DNA from: Clostridium sp. DL-VIII
Lineage (GTDB): Bacteria; Bacillota; Clostridia; Clostridiales; Clostridiaceae
Reading direction: 5' to 3'
NCBI RefSeq assembly: GCF_000230835.1
Contig: NZ_CM001240.1
Location: 5,602,279-5,666,278 of the forward strand
Length of the DNA: 64,000 nt
The notes under the pieces were generated by a model. That model was not told where the DNA came from. It worked only from the letters and a program-made list of their open reading frames with translations, and searched no databases. A program made the position numbers and the translations under genes. Each line of letters begins with the position of its first letter. Position 1 is the stretch's first letter. Positions 48,623-56,289 of this stretch are shown in pieces.

Positions 48623-49341
48623 TTTTCTTCCTCCTTTAGGAAAATTTCTTCAAGGCTATCATTCCCTAAAATTTCCTCAGTATTTCCATTTAACACTTGT
48701 TTACCTTGTTTTATTATTACAATTTTATTACAAAGCTTTTCTGCAACATCTAGCACATGAGTTGAGAAAAAAATTGCACTTCCCTCTGCACATAATTCTT
48801 TCATCATATTTTTTAATTGAAACGCTGCTTTAGGATCAAGCCCTACAAACGGCTCATCTAGAAGTAATAACTTTGGTTTGTGTAAAAACGCAGCAATTAT
48901 AGCAAGTTTCTGCTTCATCCCATGAGAATATGAACTAATTAAATCACCAAGATTTTTAGTTATTTCAAATAAATCTGAATATTTTTCAATCCTCTTCTTT
49001 CTAATTTCTATATCTACATTAAACATATCTCCAATATAATTTAAATATTGAATACCTGTAACATATTCATATAAATCAGGATTATCCGGAATATATGCTA
49101 AAACAGATTTACATGCTATAGGATCTTCTTTTATTGAATTGCCATTTATCAGTATTTCACCCTTTTCAAAGTCCAGTACTCCCACCACGGACCTAATTGT
49201 AGTTGTTTTTCCTGCTCCATTATGCCCTATAAAACCATAAATATCTCCTGATTCAACTATTAAATTAAAATTTGATACTGCCTCTTTGTTCTTTAAATAC
49301 ATTTTTGAAAAATTCTTAATTTCCAAAATTTCATTCTTCAT
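48619..49341 (-). CDS. ABC exporter ATP-binding protein
   Basis: A 240-residue ATPase with Walker A GHNGAGKTT (about 38-46), the signature SSYSHGMKQKL, Walker B LLLLDEPFVGLDP and the H-loop STHV. It pairs with the permease at 47045. A GGAGGGTATT ribosome binding site precedes the ATG. Its neighbours on both sides are peptide-modification genes. Confidence 0.94.
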   Translation of the reverse strand: MKNEILEIKNFSKMYLKNKEAVSNFNLIVESGDIYGFIGHNGAGKTTTIRSVVGVLDFEKGEILINGNSIKEDPIACKSVLAYIPDNPDLYEYVTGIQYLNYIGDMFNVDIEIRKKRIEKYSDLFEITKNLGDLISSYSHGMKQKLAIIAAFLHKPKLLLLDEPFVGLDPKAAFQLKNMMKELCAEGSAIFFSTHVLDVAEKLCNKIVIIKQGKQVLNGNTEEILGNDSLEEIFLKEEEK

Positions 49342-49530
49342 AATACCCTCCTAATTGTTAAAATATATACCATATTTAATTAAAAATAAAAACATTTGTA
49401 TCGATTATATATATATATGTGTTAATTATACTATACCATTTCTTTAATTAAATTTTTAAACCAGCAACAATCATAACTTAATCATTGCTGATGTGTAATT
49501 TATGATGATATATTAAAATTCGCCTTAATT

Positions 49531-50337
49531 TTAGATAATATTGGAAAGTATAAATATTACTCCTATATGTAATGGATAAAATATATAGAATAGAAACTTT
49601 AATCCTTTTCCTTTTTCTCCATTATATAATAATAAAAATGGTACTGTAATTATCATTATCCATTGATAATTTACAAAAAATAAATTACTCATAGTCATTC
49701 CTATAAGCGCTGTACTAGTAAATTCAAATAACGAATATAAACAATACATAATTGTAAGTTTCTTTTTGTTACTTCTAAATAAATACATTCCCACTCCTAA
49801 TATAATCCATTGAAAGCCACCATCACAATAAATAAAATTAGGTAAAAAATTTGTGATGCACTCACACTTTGATGTATATTCAATCAATGAGCTTTGACTT
49901 AAAGTATTAAGTTGATTAATTGGTATAAATAAAATTGTTATTATATATCCTATGATAGTTTGAGTTAGTATAAAACCTACAAATGCTATTATCTTCTTTT
50001 TAACAGATAATCCAGAATTAATTATGTATATAAAAACTCCTATTATAAATAATGTTGCAAACATTGAATTCATCAAAGGTTGTTGAGAATTTGGAAATAT
50101 ATTCATTAAAATTATTTCTTCAATTCCTAACACAACTGAAGCCGCATACAAACGAATTATATATTTTTTTCTGGCACTTGTATGAATCATCCCTTGAACT
50201 AAACAAAATATAAATATTGGTGCTGCCATTCTACCAATCCATCTAAATTCTATTGGAAATATATCTGGCATATACATATTTAAATGATCAAGTACCATAA
50301 AACAAAGTGCTAATATCTTTAAAACAAATATATTCAT
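49531..50337 (-). CDS. TraX-family membrane protein
   Basis: A 268-residue protein with about eight membrane segments. The N-terminal motif LKILALCFMVLDHLNMYMPD with IEFRWIGRMAAPIFIFCLVQG is the TraX signature. In F plasmid, TraX N-acetylates pilin; chromosomal relatives are proposed acyltransferases of unknown target. Here it stands between the radical SAM cluster and the ABC exporter on the same strand, so acylation of a peptide product is possible but not shown. Confidence 0.88.
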   Translation of the reverse strand: MNIFVLKILALCFMVLDHLNMYMPDIFPIEFRWIGRMAAPIFIFCLVQGMIHTSARKKYIIRLYAASVVLGIEEIILMNIFPNSQQPLMNSMFATLFIIGVFIYIINSGLSVKKKIIAFVGFILTQTIIGYIITILFIPINQLNTLSQSSLIEYTSKCECITNFLPNFIYCDGGFQWIILGVGMYLFRSNKKKLTIMYCLYSLFEFTSTALIGMTMSNLFFVNYQWIMIITVPFLLLYNGEKGKGLKFLFYIFYPLHIGVIFILSNII

Positions 50338-50556
50338 TTTTTCCCCTCTTACTAAACTTTAGTAATTGCCTCCCCAAAAGAAACTTTGCTTTTATGAGAA
50401 TATGCAATCTTATATTTCAATAACTTCTACCCTAAAACCAAATTTTTAAAAATACGAAACAAATAGAAAATATTTCTCAGTTTGCTAGATTTATAATCAG
50501 TATTAATTATCTCTGACTCAACTCTCAGCTTTTAGATTCCTACTTAAACTTTTAAC

Positions 50557-51930
50557 TTATTCAAGTTCCAACTTCTTAAAAAGCACTAGAGAATGGCTCA
50601 ATTTTGTTAATTTTATAATACGTTCTTCAACTCTTTTTACTTCATCCTTTGAAATCTTAGGATGTACTTTGTAAAATATTTCTTTACTACTAACCCATAA
50701 AGGATCATCATATATTGTCTCATCCACATCAATGTTATATTTTTCTCTTTGACTCCATAAATCTGATGGTAACATTAAAAGCCAATTTAAATTACAAACT
50801 ACTTTATACCTTTGAGCTATATATTGAACAGTATCTAATGTCTTATTAATATCTGCTTCATCCTCCCATGGGAATCCAATTATGAAAGATAAGAAAATCT
50901 TATTTGCAAAACTAGTTATATGCATAATTTCAAGTGATTTACAAAGCTGTGCTACTGTAATGCCTTTTCCTACTAACTTAAGTCCCTCATCATATCCACA
51001 TTCAACCCCAATTTGCATTCCAGAAATCATATCTTTAGGAATATTATAAAATAAATCGCCTTTAATAATATTCGATACCCTAACTTCTATAAAGTACTTT
51101 ATTTTTGTTCCATATTTCTCAAATAATCTATGAAATATTTTAGCTGCTCTTTTCGTATCTATCGAAAAACAATCATCTACAAATAAAACGTGGTCAATAT
51201 CTTCTAAATTTATTATATTCTCCACTAAGTTATCAACCCTATCAACTACGTTTTCAGGCGAATACCCTCTCCAATTATTCCTATGTGGAATTGAACAAAA
51301 TACGCAACTAAATGCACATCCTCTTGAGGATTCAACCGGGTAAACTTTATATACTCCTTTTTGATACATCAATGAATAATCTGGCTGTTCACAAGTTTCT
51401 AGGAATTCTACTGGCAAACTTTTCGCTGATTTATTTATCTTGATCCTACCATTTTTTTTATATGACAGATTTTCTATATAATCTAGTGATTCACCTTTTT
51501 CTAGACAGCTTACTAGCTCAGGAAATGTCTTTTCACCTTCACCTCTCATAACAAAATGTGCCCCTGTTGTATTTAGTGCATATTCATCAAAAATTGTTGG
51601 ATGCAAACCACCTAATGCTATTAATAAATTAGGGAATTCCTTTGATAAATTATTAATAATTATTTTTGATATTCCCCAATTAAATGTATTAACTGAAAAT
51701 GCTACCAAATCTATACCCTCAAGCTTTTCTGATAATAACTCAAAACTTTTTTGTGGTAGCTCCTCTTCTCCATTAAGCTCTAGATATTCAGAAGGATCTA
51801 CAATTTTCACATTGTTACCAGCATGTCTTAAAACAGTCTCTAAAACATATAAAGCCATTGGAGGTGCTTCCCAAAGTTCAAATTTTTTTTTTGCAACCAT
51901 TGCTGGAACAAAAGTTAATAAAATATTCAT
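50557..51930 (-). CDS. Cobalamin-dependent radical SAM enzyme (B)
   Basis: A 457-residue enzyme. The N-terminal B12-binding domain (1-150) has APPMALYVLETVLRHAG and LIALGGLHPTIFDEYAL. The radical SAM domain has the cluster motif CAFSCVFC (about 205-212) with the following SIPHRNNWRGYSPENVV. A C-terminal part contains FLSFIIGFPWEDEAD. Such enzymes often methylate unreactive carbon. The ATG at 51930 follows GGAGGAAAAT. It is a paralogue of the enzyme at 54849. It is the last gene of the peptide cluster; the 219-bp gap below it holds nothing recognisable. Confidence 0.88.
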   Translation of the reverse strand: MNILLTFVPAMVAKKKFELWEAPPMALYVLETVLRHAGNNVKIVDPSEYLELNGEEELPQKSFELLSEKLEGIDLVAFSVNTFNWGISKIIINNLSKEFPNLLIALGGLHPTIFDEYALNTTGAHFVMRGEGEKTFPELVSCLEKGESLDYIENLSYKKNGRIKINKSAKSLPVEFLETCEQPDYSLMYQKGVYKVYPVESSRGCAFSCVFCSIPHRNNWRGYSPENVVDRVDNLVENIINLEDIDHVLFVDDCFSIDTKRAAKIFHRLFEKYGTKIKYFIEVRVSNIIKGDLFYNIPKDMISGMQIGVECGYDEGLKLVGKGITVAQLCKSLEIMHITSFANKIFLSFIIGFPWEDEADINKTLDTVQYIAQRYKVVCNLNWLLMLPSDLWSQREKYNIDVDETIYDDPLWVSSKEIFYKVHPKISKDEVKRVEERIIKLTKLSHSLVLFKKLELE

Positions 51931-51959
51931 ATTTTCCTCCAATCTCTAAGTAGTCTTTA

Positions 51960-52808
51960 CTAGTATTTGATTAACTTTTCCATAATTATATTTCTTCCCT
52001 TATTACATTGATTTTTACTAAATCCTAATGAACTAAGGAAATCTATTTTTCCATTTTCACTTGACAACTCTATTTGGAAAAACAATCTATCAGTTCTTGC
52101 TTTTAAGCTATTAAGGTTAATAAATGTCATACTCCATTTTAATAATTCTCCTAAGTTTTCTTTTACAAATTCTATATCATCATCTAAAATGAGAATATAT
52201 TCTATATTAAAGCCTAAAAGTTCTTTACCTGTTAGATAAGAGTATACTGGTGTATATGCTATTGAAAATTTTAACTTGTCATTATCATAACAATCAAAAT
52301 ATAATGTTCCTAAAAATTTAATTCCTTTTTCTAAATAAGGTTTACTAAACTTAACAAGTTTATTATAATGAGAATTAAATATATATCTACTATGCTCATC
52401 TTTTAATCTTTTAATTATTTCTTGAAATATTGGAACTTTATACTCAACACCTATCTTAGGGGAATACATATATAAAGAACTAAAAATATTTTTCTTATCC
52501 TTCCACTCAACTACCGTATTATTCCATAACTCATAAAAAGTTATTAGAATATCATTTTTCAAATTAATCTTTTCAACATCATATATATTAAATAGTATAT
52601 CTATAATTTCGCTTATTGAATTTTCTCCATTACAATATTTTAGAATTTCATAAGCAACCTCACTTAAGTAAATAACATCATAATTAGATAAAACTAATTG
52701 ATAGTTACAATTCTTTTCATCAACTACAATTTTTTCCTTTTGAAATATAGGATAATAATTATTTAAATCTTTATCTTTTAACTTATCTAAAAATTGCTTA
52801 TATTCCAT
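51960..52808 (-). CDS. PqqD-like (RRE) protein with unknown C-terminal domain
   Basis: A 282-residue protein. Residues 10-100 match the PqqD/RRE pattern: PIFQKEKIVVDEKN, then YDVIYLSEVAYEILKYCNGE and NSISEIIDILFNIYDVE. RREs bind the leader of a precursor peptide and present it to enzymes. The rest (about 100-282) is an unrecognised alpha/beta region. The stop of the upstream gene and this start overlap (TAATG). The precursor here has the Y-x-x-P leader motif that such domains bind. Confidence 0.7.
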   Translation of the reverse strand: MEYKQFLDKLKDKDLNNYYPIFQKEKIVVDEKNCNYQLVLSNYDVIYLSEVAYEILKYCNGENSISEIIDILFNIYDVEKINLKNDILITFYELWNNTVVEWKDKKNIFSSLYMYSPKIGVEYKVPIFQEIIKRLKDEHSRYIFNSHYNKLVKFSKPYLEKGIKFLGTLYFDCYDNDKLKFSIAYTPVYSYLTGKELLGFNIEYILILDDDIEFVKENLGELLKWSMTFINLNSLKARTDRLFFQIELSSENGKIDFLSSLGFSKNQCNKGRNIIMEKLIKY

Positions 52809-53302
52809 TAACGCTCCTCCCTTTCATAATATAATCTATATAATATCCTATTATTTTCTTCTTTATTACTATTGATAACTAAATCCTTTTCAAATCCAAT
52901 GCCTTTTATATTATCTAAATTTATCTTATCACTTTGGCAGTTTAAGATATCTAATTTAATACGTGACCATGAATAAAAAGAATATTCCTTTTTTATTTTG
53001 TTGATTGTATCAGATAAAAACTTTATATTTTTCGTATTAAACGCCCAAATGGTAATTTCACTTTCATCCTCTTCCAATTCAGGAACTTTGTATATTATAA
53101 AGTCAGCATTCTCCTCTTTCCCATCCTTAAAAATTAAAATTTTATAATCAAATAGTAATCTTCTAAGACTGGTTTCATCAAATGACTTTAAATCCATTTC
53201 AAAACTAATAAAATAGTCATCATTTTTTTCTAATTTTTTTGATTTTATTAACTTGAAAGCTTCTTCTACCTCTGAATATTGCACTACTTCAATATCTTCC
53301 AT
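52808..53302 (-). CDS. Unknown small protein of the radical SAM cluster
   Basis: A ~164-residue soluble protein without a clear family. Alternating strands and helices (YFISFEMDLKSFDETSLRRL, EITIWAFNTKNIKFL) and the tail GIGFEKDLVI ... ILYRLYYER faintly recall a GNAT-type acyltransferase, but no acetyl-CoA loop is visible. The ATG at 53302 has a GGTGAG site and lies 5 bp after the radical SAM stop codon. It overlaps the PqqD-like gene by one base pair set. Tight coupling shows it is part of the pathway. Confidence 0.6.
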   Translation of the reverse strand: MEDIEVVQYSEVEEAFKLIKSKKLEKNDDYFISFEMDLKSFDETSLRRLLFDYKILIFKDGKEENADFIIYKVPELEEDESEITIWAFNTKNIKFLSDTINKIKKEYSFYSWSRIKLDILNCQSDKINLDNIKGIGFEKDLVINSNKEENNRILYRLYYEREER

Positions 53303-53307
53303 TATTC

Positions 53308-54333
53308 TCACCACCCCAACTCTAACAGTAATTTCTTTGTTTTTTCTTCATAGTTATCATTTAATAAATCCAAATCTATATTTTTATCAAGGTAAATTTC
53401 AGGTAATCCAATACGACTTAAATCCATATCATCTACTGAATGAATTTTAGATATAATAGCTTTTAAAAATTCATTATCCCATACATCTTTTAATCCAGCA
53501 TCCATATATTGTTTTATAGAAGCTTTCTTTACATTTCCAAATGCTATTGGTAAATATGGTGATATTAAAATATCTCCATATGCATTAACTGCAACATGAA
53601 TGTTAGATTTTTTTACTCCATCAATAAATCTTAAGTGCTCTAATGGATCTCCCCATTCAATGGTAAAGTTTTGATTTATATATTGAATCTTCTTTTTATC
53701 TAATATACTTTTATATTTAATAAAGCCATTATAATCTAAAAGATAATCATTTAAATTTTTCTTAGCTCTTCCTAAAGACATAGCTGGCTGTATCCTAAAA
53801 TTTGAAATTCCCAAATTATATGCGTTATCTATAGCATTGCCCAGATCTTTTATATTTTTTTCCGTTGGAACAAATGCAGTTTCCACATTAATTCCATTTT
53901 TAACCAAATTATCAACTGCTTGTATTGCTCTTTCATAACTTCCTGGCATATTTCTCATCCAATCATGTTCTTCAGAGTTAGCGCCATCAATACTAATTTG
54001 TACACTTTTTATACCATTCTCAGCTAAATTGTAAGCCACTTCTTCATCTATTAGATACCCATTAGATACTAGGGCTACATTTATTTGATCATTATAATTT
54101 TTAACAGTTTTCCCCACTTTGTAAACAATATCTTTTCTTAGAAGTGCTTCTCCACCACAACAACATAAAGAATCGACTCCCAATTCTAAAAATTCATTAA
54201 CATTTTTTATTATTTGGTCTTCTGTCATTTCTATTAAACCATTATTATGTTCACCACTTGAATTAAAACAGTGTTTACATCTAAAATTACATTTATATGT
54301 TATATCAATTTGTGCCGATTTAATTAACTTCAT
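53308..54333 (-). CDS. Radical SAM peptide-modifying enzyme, SPASM-like tail lacking cysteines
   Basis: A 341-residue radical SAM protein. The cluster motif is CNFRCKHC (residues 15-22), with CCCGGEALL as the SAM-binding GGE motif. The C-terminal part (VNAYGDILISPYLPIAFGNV) has the layout of a SPASM/twitch domain, but the cysteines that hold the auxiliary Fe-S cluster are absent. It lies directly after the precursor gene with only a stem-loop between. Close relatives act on ribosomal peptides (PqqE/sactisynthase type). The missing auxiliary cluster suggests a changed mechanism or a leader-handling role. Confidence 0.8.
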   Translation of the reverse strand: MKLIKSAQIDITYKCNFRCKHCFNSSGEHNNGLIEMTEDQIIKNVNEFLELGVDSLCCCGGEALLRKDIVYKVGKTVKNYNDQINVALVSNGYLIDEEVAYNLAENGIKSVQISIDGANSEEHDWMRNMPGSYERAIQAVDNLVKNGINVETAFVPTEKNIKDLGNAIDNAYNLGISNFRIQPAMSLGRAKKNLNDYLLDYNGFIKYKSILDKKKIQYINQNFTIEWGDPLEHLRFIDGVKKSNIHVAVNAYGDILISPYLPIAFGNVKKASIKQYMDAGLKDVWDNEFLKAIISKIHSVDDMDLSRIGLPEIYLDKNIDLDLLNDNYEEKTKKLLLELGW

Positions 54334-54372
54334 GTAAATTCACCTCATAACTTCAAAATTACTATATATCCC

Positions 54373-54405
54373 CTATACATCCAAATAATAACTTTGGATG
54401 TATAG
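54373..54405 (-). other. Stem-loop between precursor and radical SAM gene
   Basis: CTATACATCCAAA and TTTGGATGTATAG are exact complements (13 bp) around a 7-nt loop, 15 bp after the precursor stop codon. No T tract follows on the minus strand. It probably protects the short precursor mRNA or reduces read-through, a common device in RiPP operons. Confidence 0.7.
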
Positions 54406-54420
54406 AGAATATACTCTACA

Positions 54421-54537
54421 TTAGTCTGGTGCAACAACTGCAGCAACAACTACAACGACTGCAACAAGTCCAGCTTCATGAACTCTTTCTTCGCCTAAAT
54501 GTGTTACTACAGGCTTTTCATATTTCTTTTTTTGCAT
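54421..54537 (-). CDS. RiPP precursor peptide (38 aa) with Val/Ala core
   Basis: ATG after a perfect AAAGGAGGTGATAATT site starts a 38-codon gene. The leader begins MQKKKYEKPVVTHLGEE; Y6-x-x-P9 and L14-G15 match the leader motif recognised by PqqD-like RRE proteins. The last 16 residues are GLVAVVVVVAAVVAPD: eight Val and four Ala, no Cys, Ser or Thr. The gene is surrounded by three radical SAM enzymes, two of them cobalamin-dependent. Bottromycin and polytheonamide enzymes of that class convert Val to tert-leucine, so C-methylation of these valines is the leading hypothesis. Confidence 0.85.
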   Translation of the reverse strand: MQKKKYEKPVVTHLGEERVHEAGLVAVVVVVAAVVAPD

Positions 54538-54848
54538 AATTATCACCTCCTTTCCATTTTTTAGGACTAATCATATTTCTTAACCCTTATATATCAAGAC
54601 CTTTAAGACCTAAATTTTTTATATCACTCAAATCTCCTAGTATCTTTTATACCTCTTTGGAAACAACAGGCACTGATTATAGATCCAATTTTAATGAAAC
54701 CTCAGATTACTTTAAGTTTTTTTATTCAATGAGAACCGAATATGAACATTATAATTCTCTAATCTGTATTCACTTTTAAAAGATCAATTATACTCATCTA
54801 TATATATTTTTTGTCTATCCAATGATTTATCATTTGTTATATTTATTA
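54538..54848. other. Intergenic region upstream of the precursor gene
   Basis: This 311-bp AT-rich space between the first cobalamin enzyme and the precursor holds no gene. It is large for an operon gap and probably contains a separate promoter for the precursor, though I could not fix -35/-10 boxes with confidence. Confidence 0.35.
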
Positions 54849-56204
54849 TTATCCATTAAATAGACAAATGCCTCGTTCTTCATATTGCTTTAAATAATCA
54901 AATATAAAATCTCTAGCATATCGGTTGACCCTAGGATGAGTTCTCTTAAAAATATATAAATCAGTACTAAAGTTATGATTGTCATAAACGCTTTCATCCA
55001 AATCTATACCATACTTCATTCTTTCTTCCCATATTTGTGATGGGAATATCTTTAACCAATTCAAATTTACATTTTTATATCTAAATCTTTCTACAATGCT
55101 TGCTGCATAATCAATAGTCTGAATATAATTATCTACAGTTTCCCATGGGAATCCTATAATAAATGAAAAATACACTTTTTTCATTAAATCATACTTTTCA
55201 AATAGTTTAATTTTTTCTTCTAGCAATTCTATTGTTAAACCTTTATTAATTGCTTTTAAGCCTTCATTATAGCCACATTCAACTCCAATGGCCACTCTTG
55301 TAATTTGTGGATAACTTAGTAGTTCAATTAATTTTTCATTTTTCAAGTCAGATGCTCTTGCTTCAATAGTTAATCTAATATCTTTGTTATTTTCAAATAT
55401 ATGTTGTAAAATCTTAATTGCTCTATCATTATCAACTGTAAAGCAATCGTCTACGATATATACATATGGATGCAAAAAATTTTTCTTATACTTATGTACT
55501 ATTTTTAATACACGTTCAGCAGCCCAATCAGCATCATAACCAACCCAATTATGCTTATGCGGTATTGAGCAGAATCTACAACCATATCTACATCCCCTTG
55601 ATGTCTCTATAGGAATTATCCCATACACATCTTTAGGTACATAAGAAAAATTAGGATACGGTAACTCTTTTATCTCTTCTCTATCTAATCTTTCTGCTTC
55701 TCCATTTTTAACAATTTGACCACCCTCTTTCCAGACAAGGCCTAACACATTCGCATATTCTCCATTCGTTTCAATTGTATTAACTAACTTAAGCAATGAT
55801 TTTTCACCATCACCAGCTAGTACAAAATCTGCTTTTGTACTAGCCAATACATATTTATAGAAATAAGTTGGATGTAAACCTCCTACTACGATTTTTTTAT
55901 TAGGGTAAATTTTTTTAATCACTTTTATAGCTATTACAGTCATAGACCAATTGAAAGTATTGCTTGAAATTGACACTAAATCTGTGTTTTTCAATCTCTT
56001 CTTAAAAAAATCAATTAGCTTTTCACAATTCTCATCCTCAACTGGATTTAGTTTCCTTATATAGAATGGATCAATTATGTCAACTTCATGACCATTTATA
56101 CGTAAAATTTCTCCCAACAAGTATATTGCTGTTGGTGGTATAATTGCCATACCAGGCTTGTCTACCTTGTGATAAACAGGCATACTAATTACCGTTACTT
56201 TCAT
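54849..56204 (-). CDS. Cobalamin-dependent radical SAM enzyme (A)
   Basis: A 451-residue enzyme and paralogue of the one at 50557. B12-binding domain in 1-150 (KPGMAIIPPTAIYLLGEILR, KKIVVGGLHPTYFYKYVL); radical SAM motif CRYGCRFC followed by SIPHKHNWVGYDADW; C-terminal YFSFIIGFPWETVDN and WLKIFPSQIWEERMKYGID. It is the first gene of the peptide cluster. The start is uncertain: ATG at 56204 or TTG at 56210, while the AAGGAGG site (56236-56246) lies about 30 bp away. An IS66 element begins 80 bp upstream and may have displaced the native promoter. Confidence 0.87.
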   Translation of the reverse strand: MKVTVISMPVYHKVDKPGMAIIPPTAIYLLGEILRINGHEVDIIDPFYIRKLNPVEDENCEKLIDFFKKRLKNTDLVSISSNTFNWSMTVIAIKVIKKIYPNKKIVVGGLHPTYFYKYVLASTKADFVLAGDGEKSLLKLVNTIETNGEYANVLGLVWKEGGQIVKNGEAERLDREEIKELPYPNFSYVPKDVYGIIPIETSRGCRYGCRFCSIPHKHNWVGYDADWAAERVLKIVHKYKKNFLHPYVYIVDDCFTVDNDRAIKILQHIFENNKDIRLTIEARASDLKNEKLIELLSYPQITRVAIGVECGYNEGLKAINKGLTIELLEEKIKLFEKYDLMKKVYFSFIIGFPWETVDNYIQTIDYAASIVERFRYKNVNLNWLKIFPSQIWEERMKYGIDLDESVYDNHNFSTDLYIFKRTHPRVNRYARDFIFDYLKQYEERGICLFNG

Positions 56205-56289
56205 ATACAATTCAAGATATTTATAAAATAATATCCTTTCCTCCTTAATAGTGAATTTATTGTATTTTTTAACCTTTTATAAAAATTCT

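Noticed and set aside
50557-56210. Lasso peptide cluster
   Set aside because: The leader has a lasso-like Y-x-x-P motif, but there is no asparagine-synthetase-like cyclase and no transglutaminase-like protease, and the core has no suitable Asp/Glu acceptor at position 7-9.
50557-56210. Sactipeptide or ranthipeptide cluster
   Set aside because: Those need cysteines in the core; the 38-residue precursor has none.
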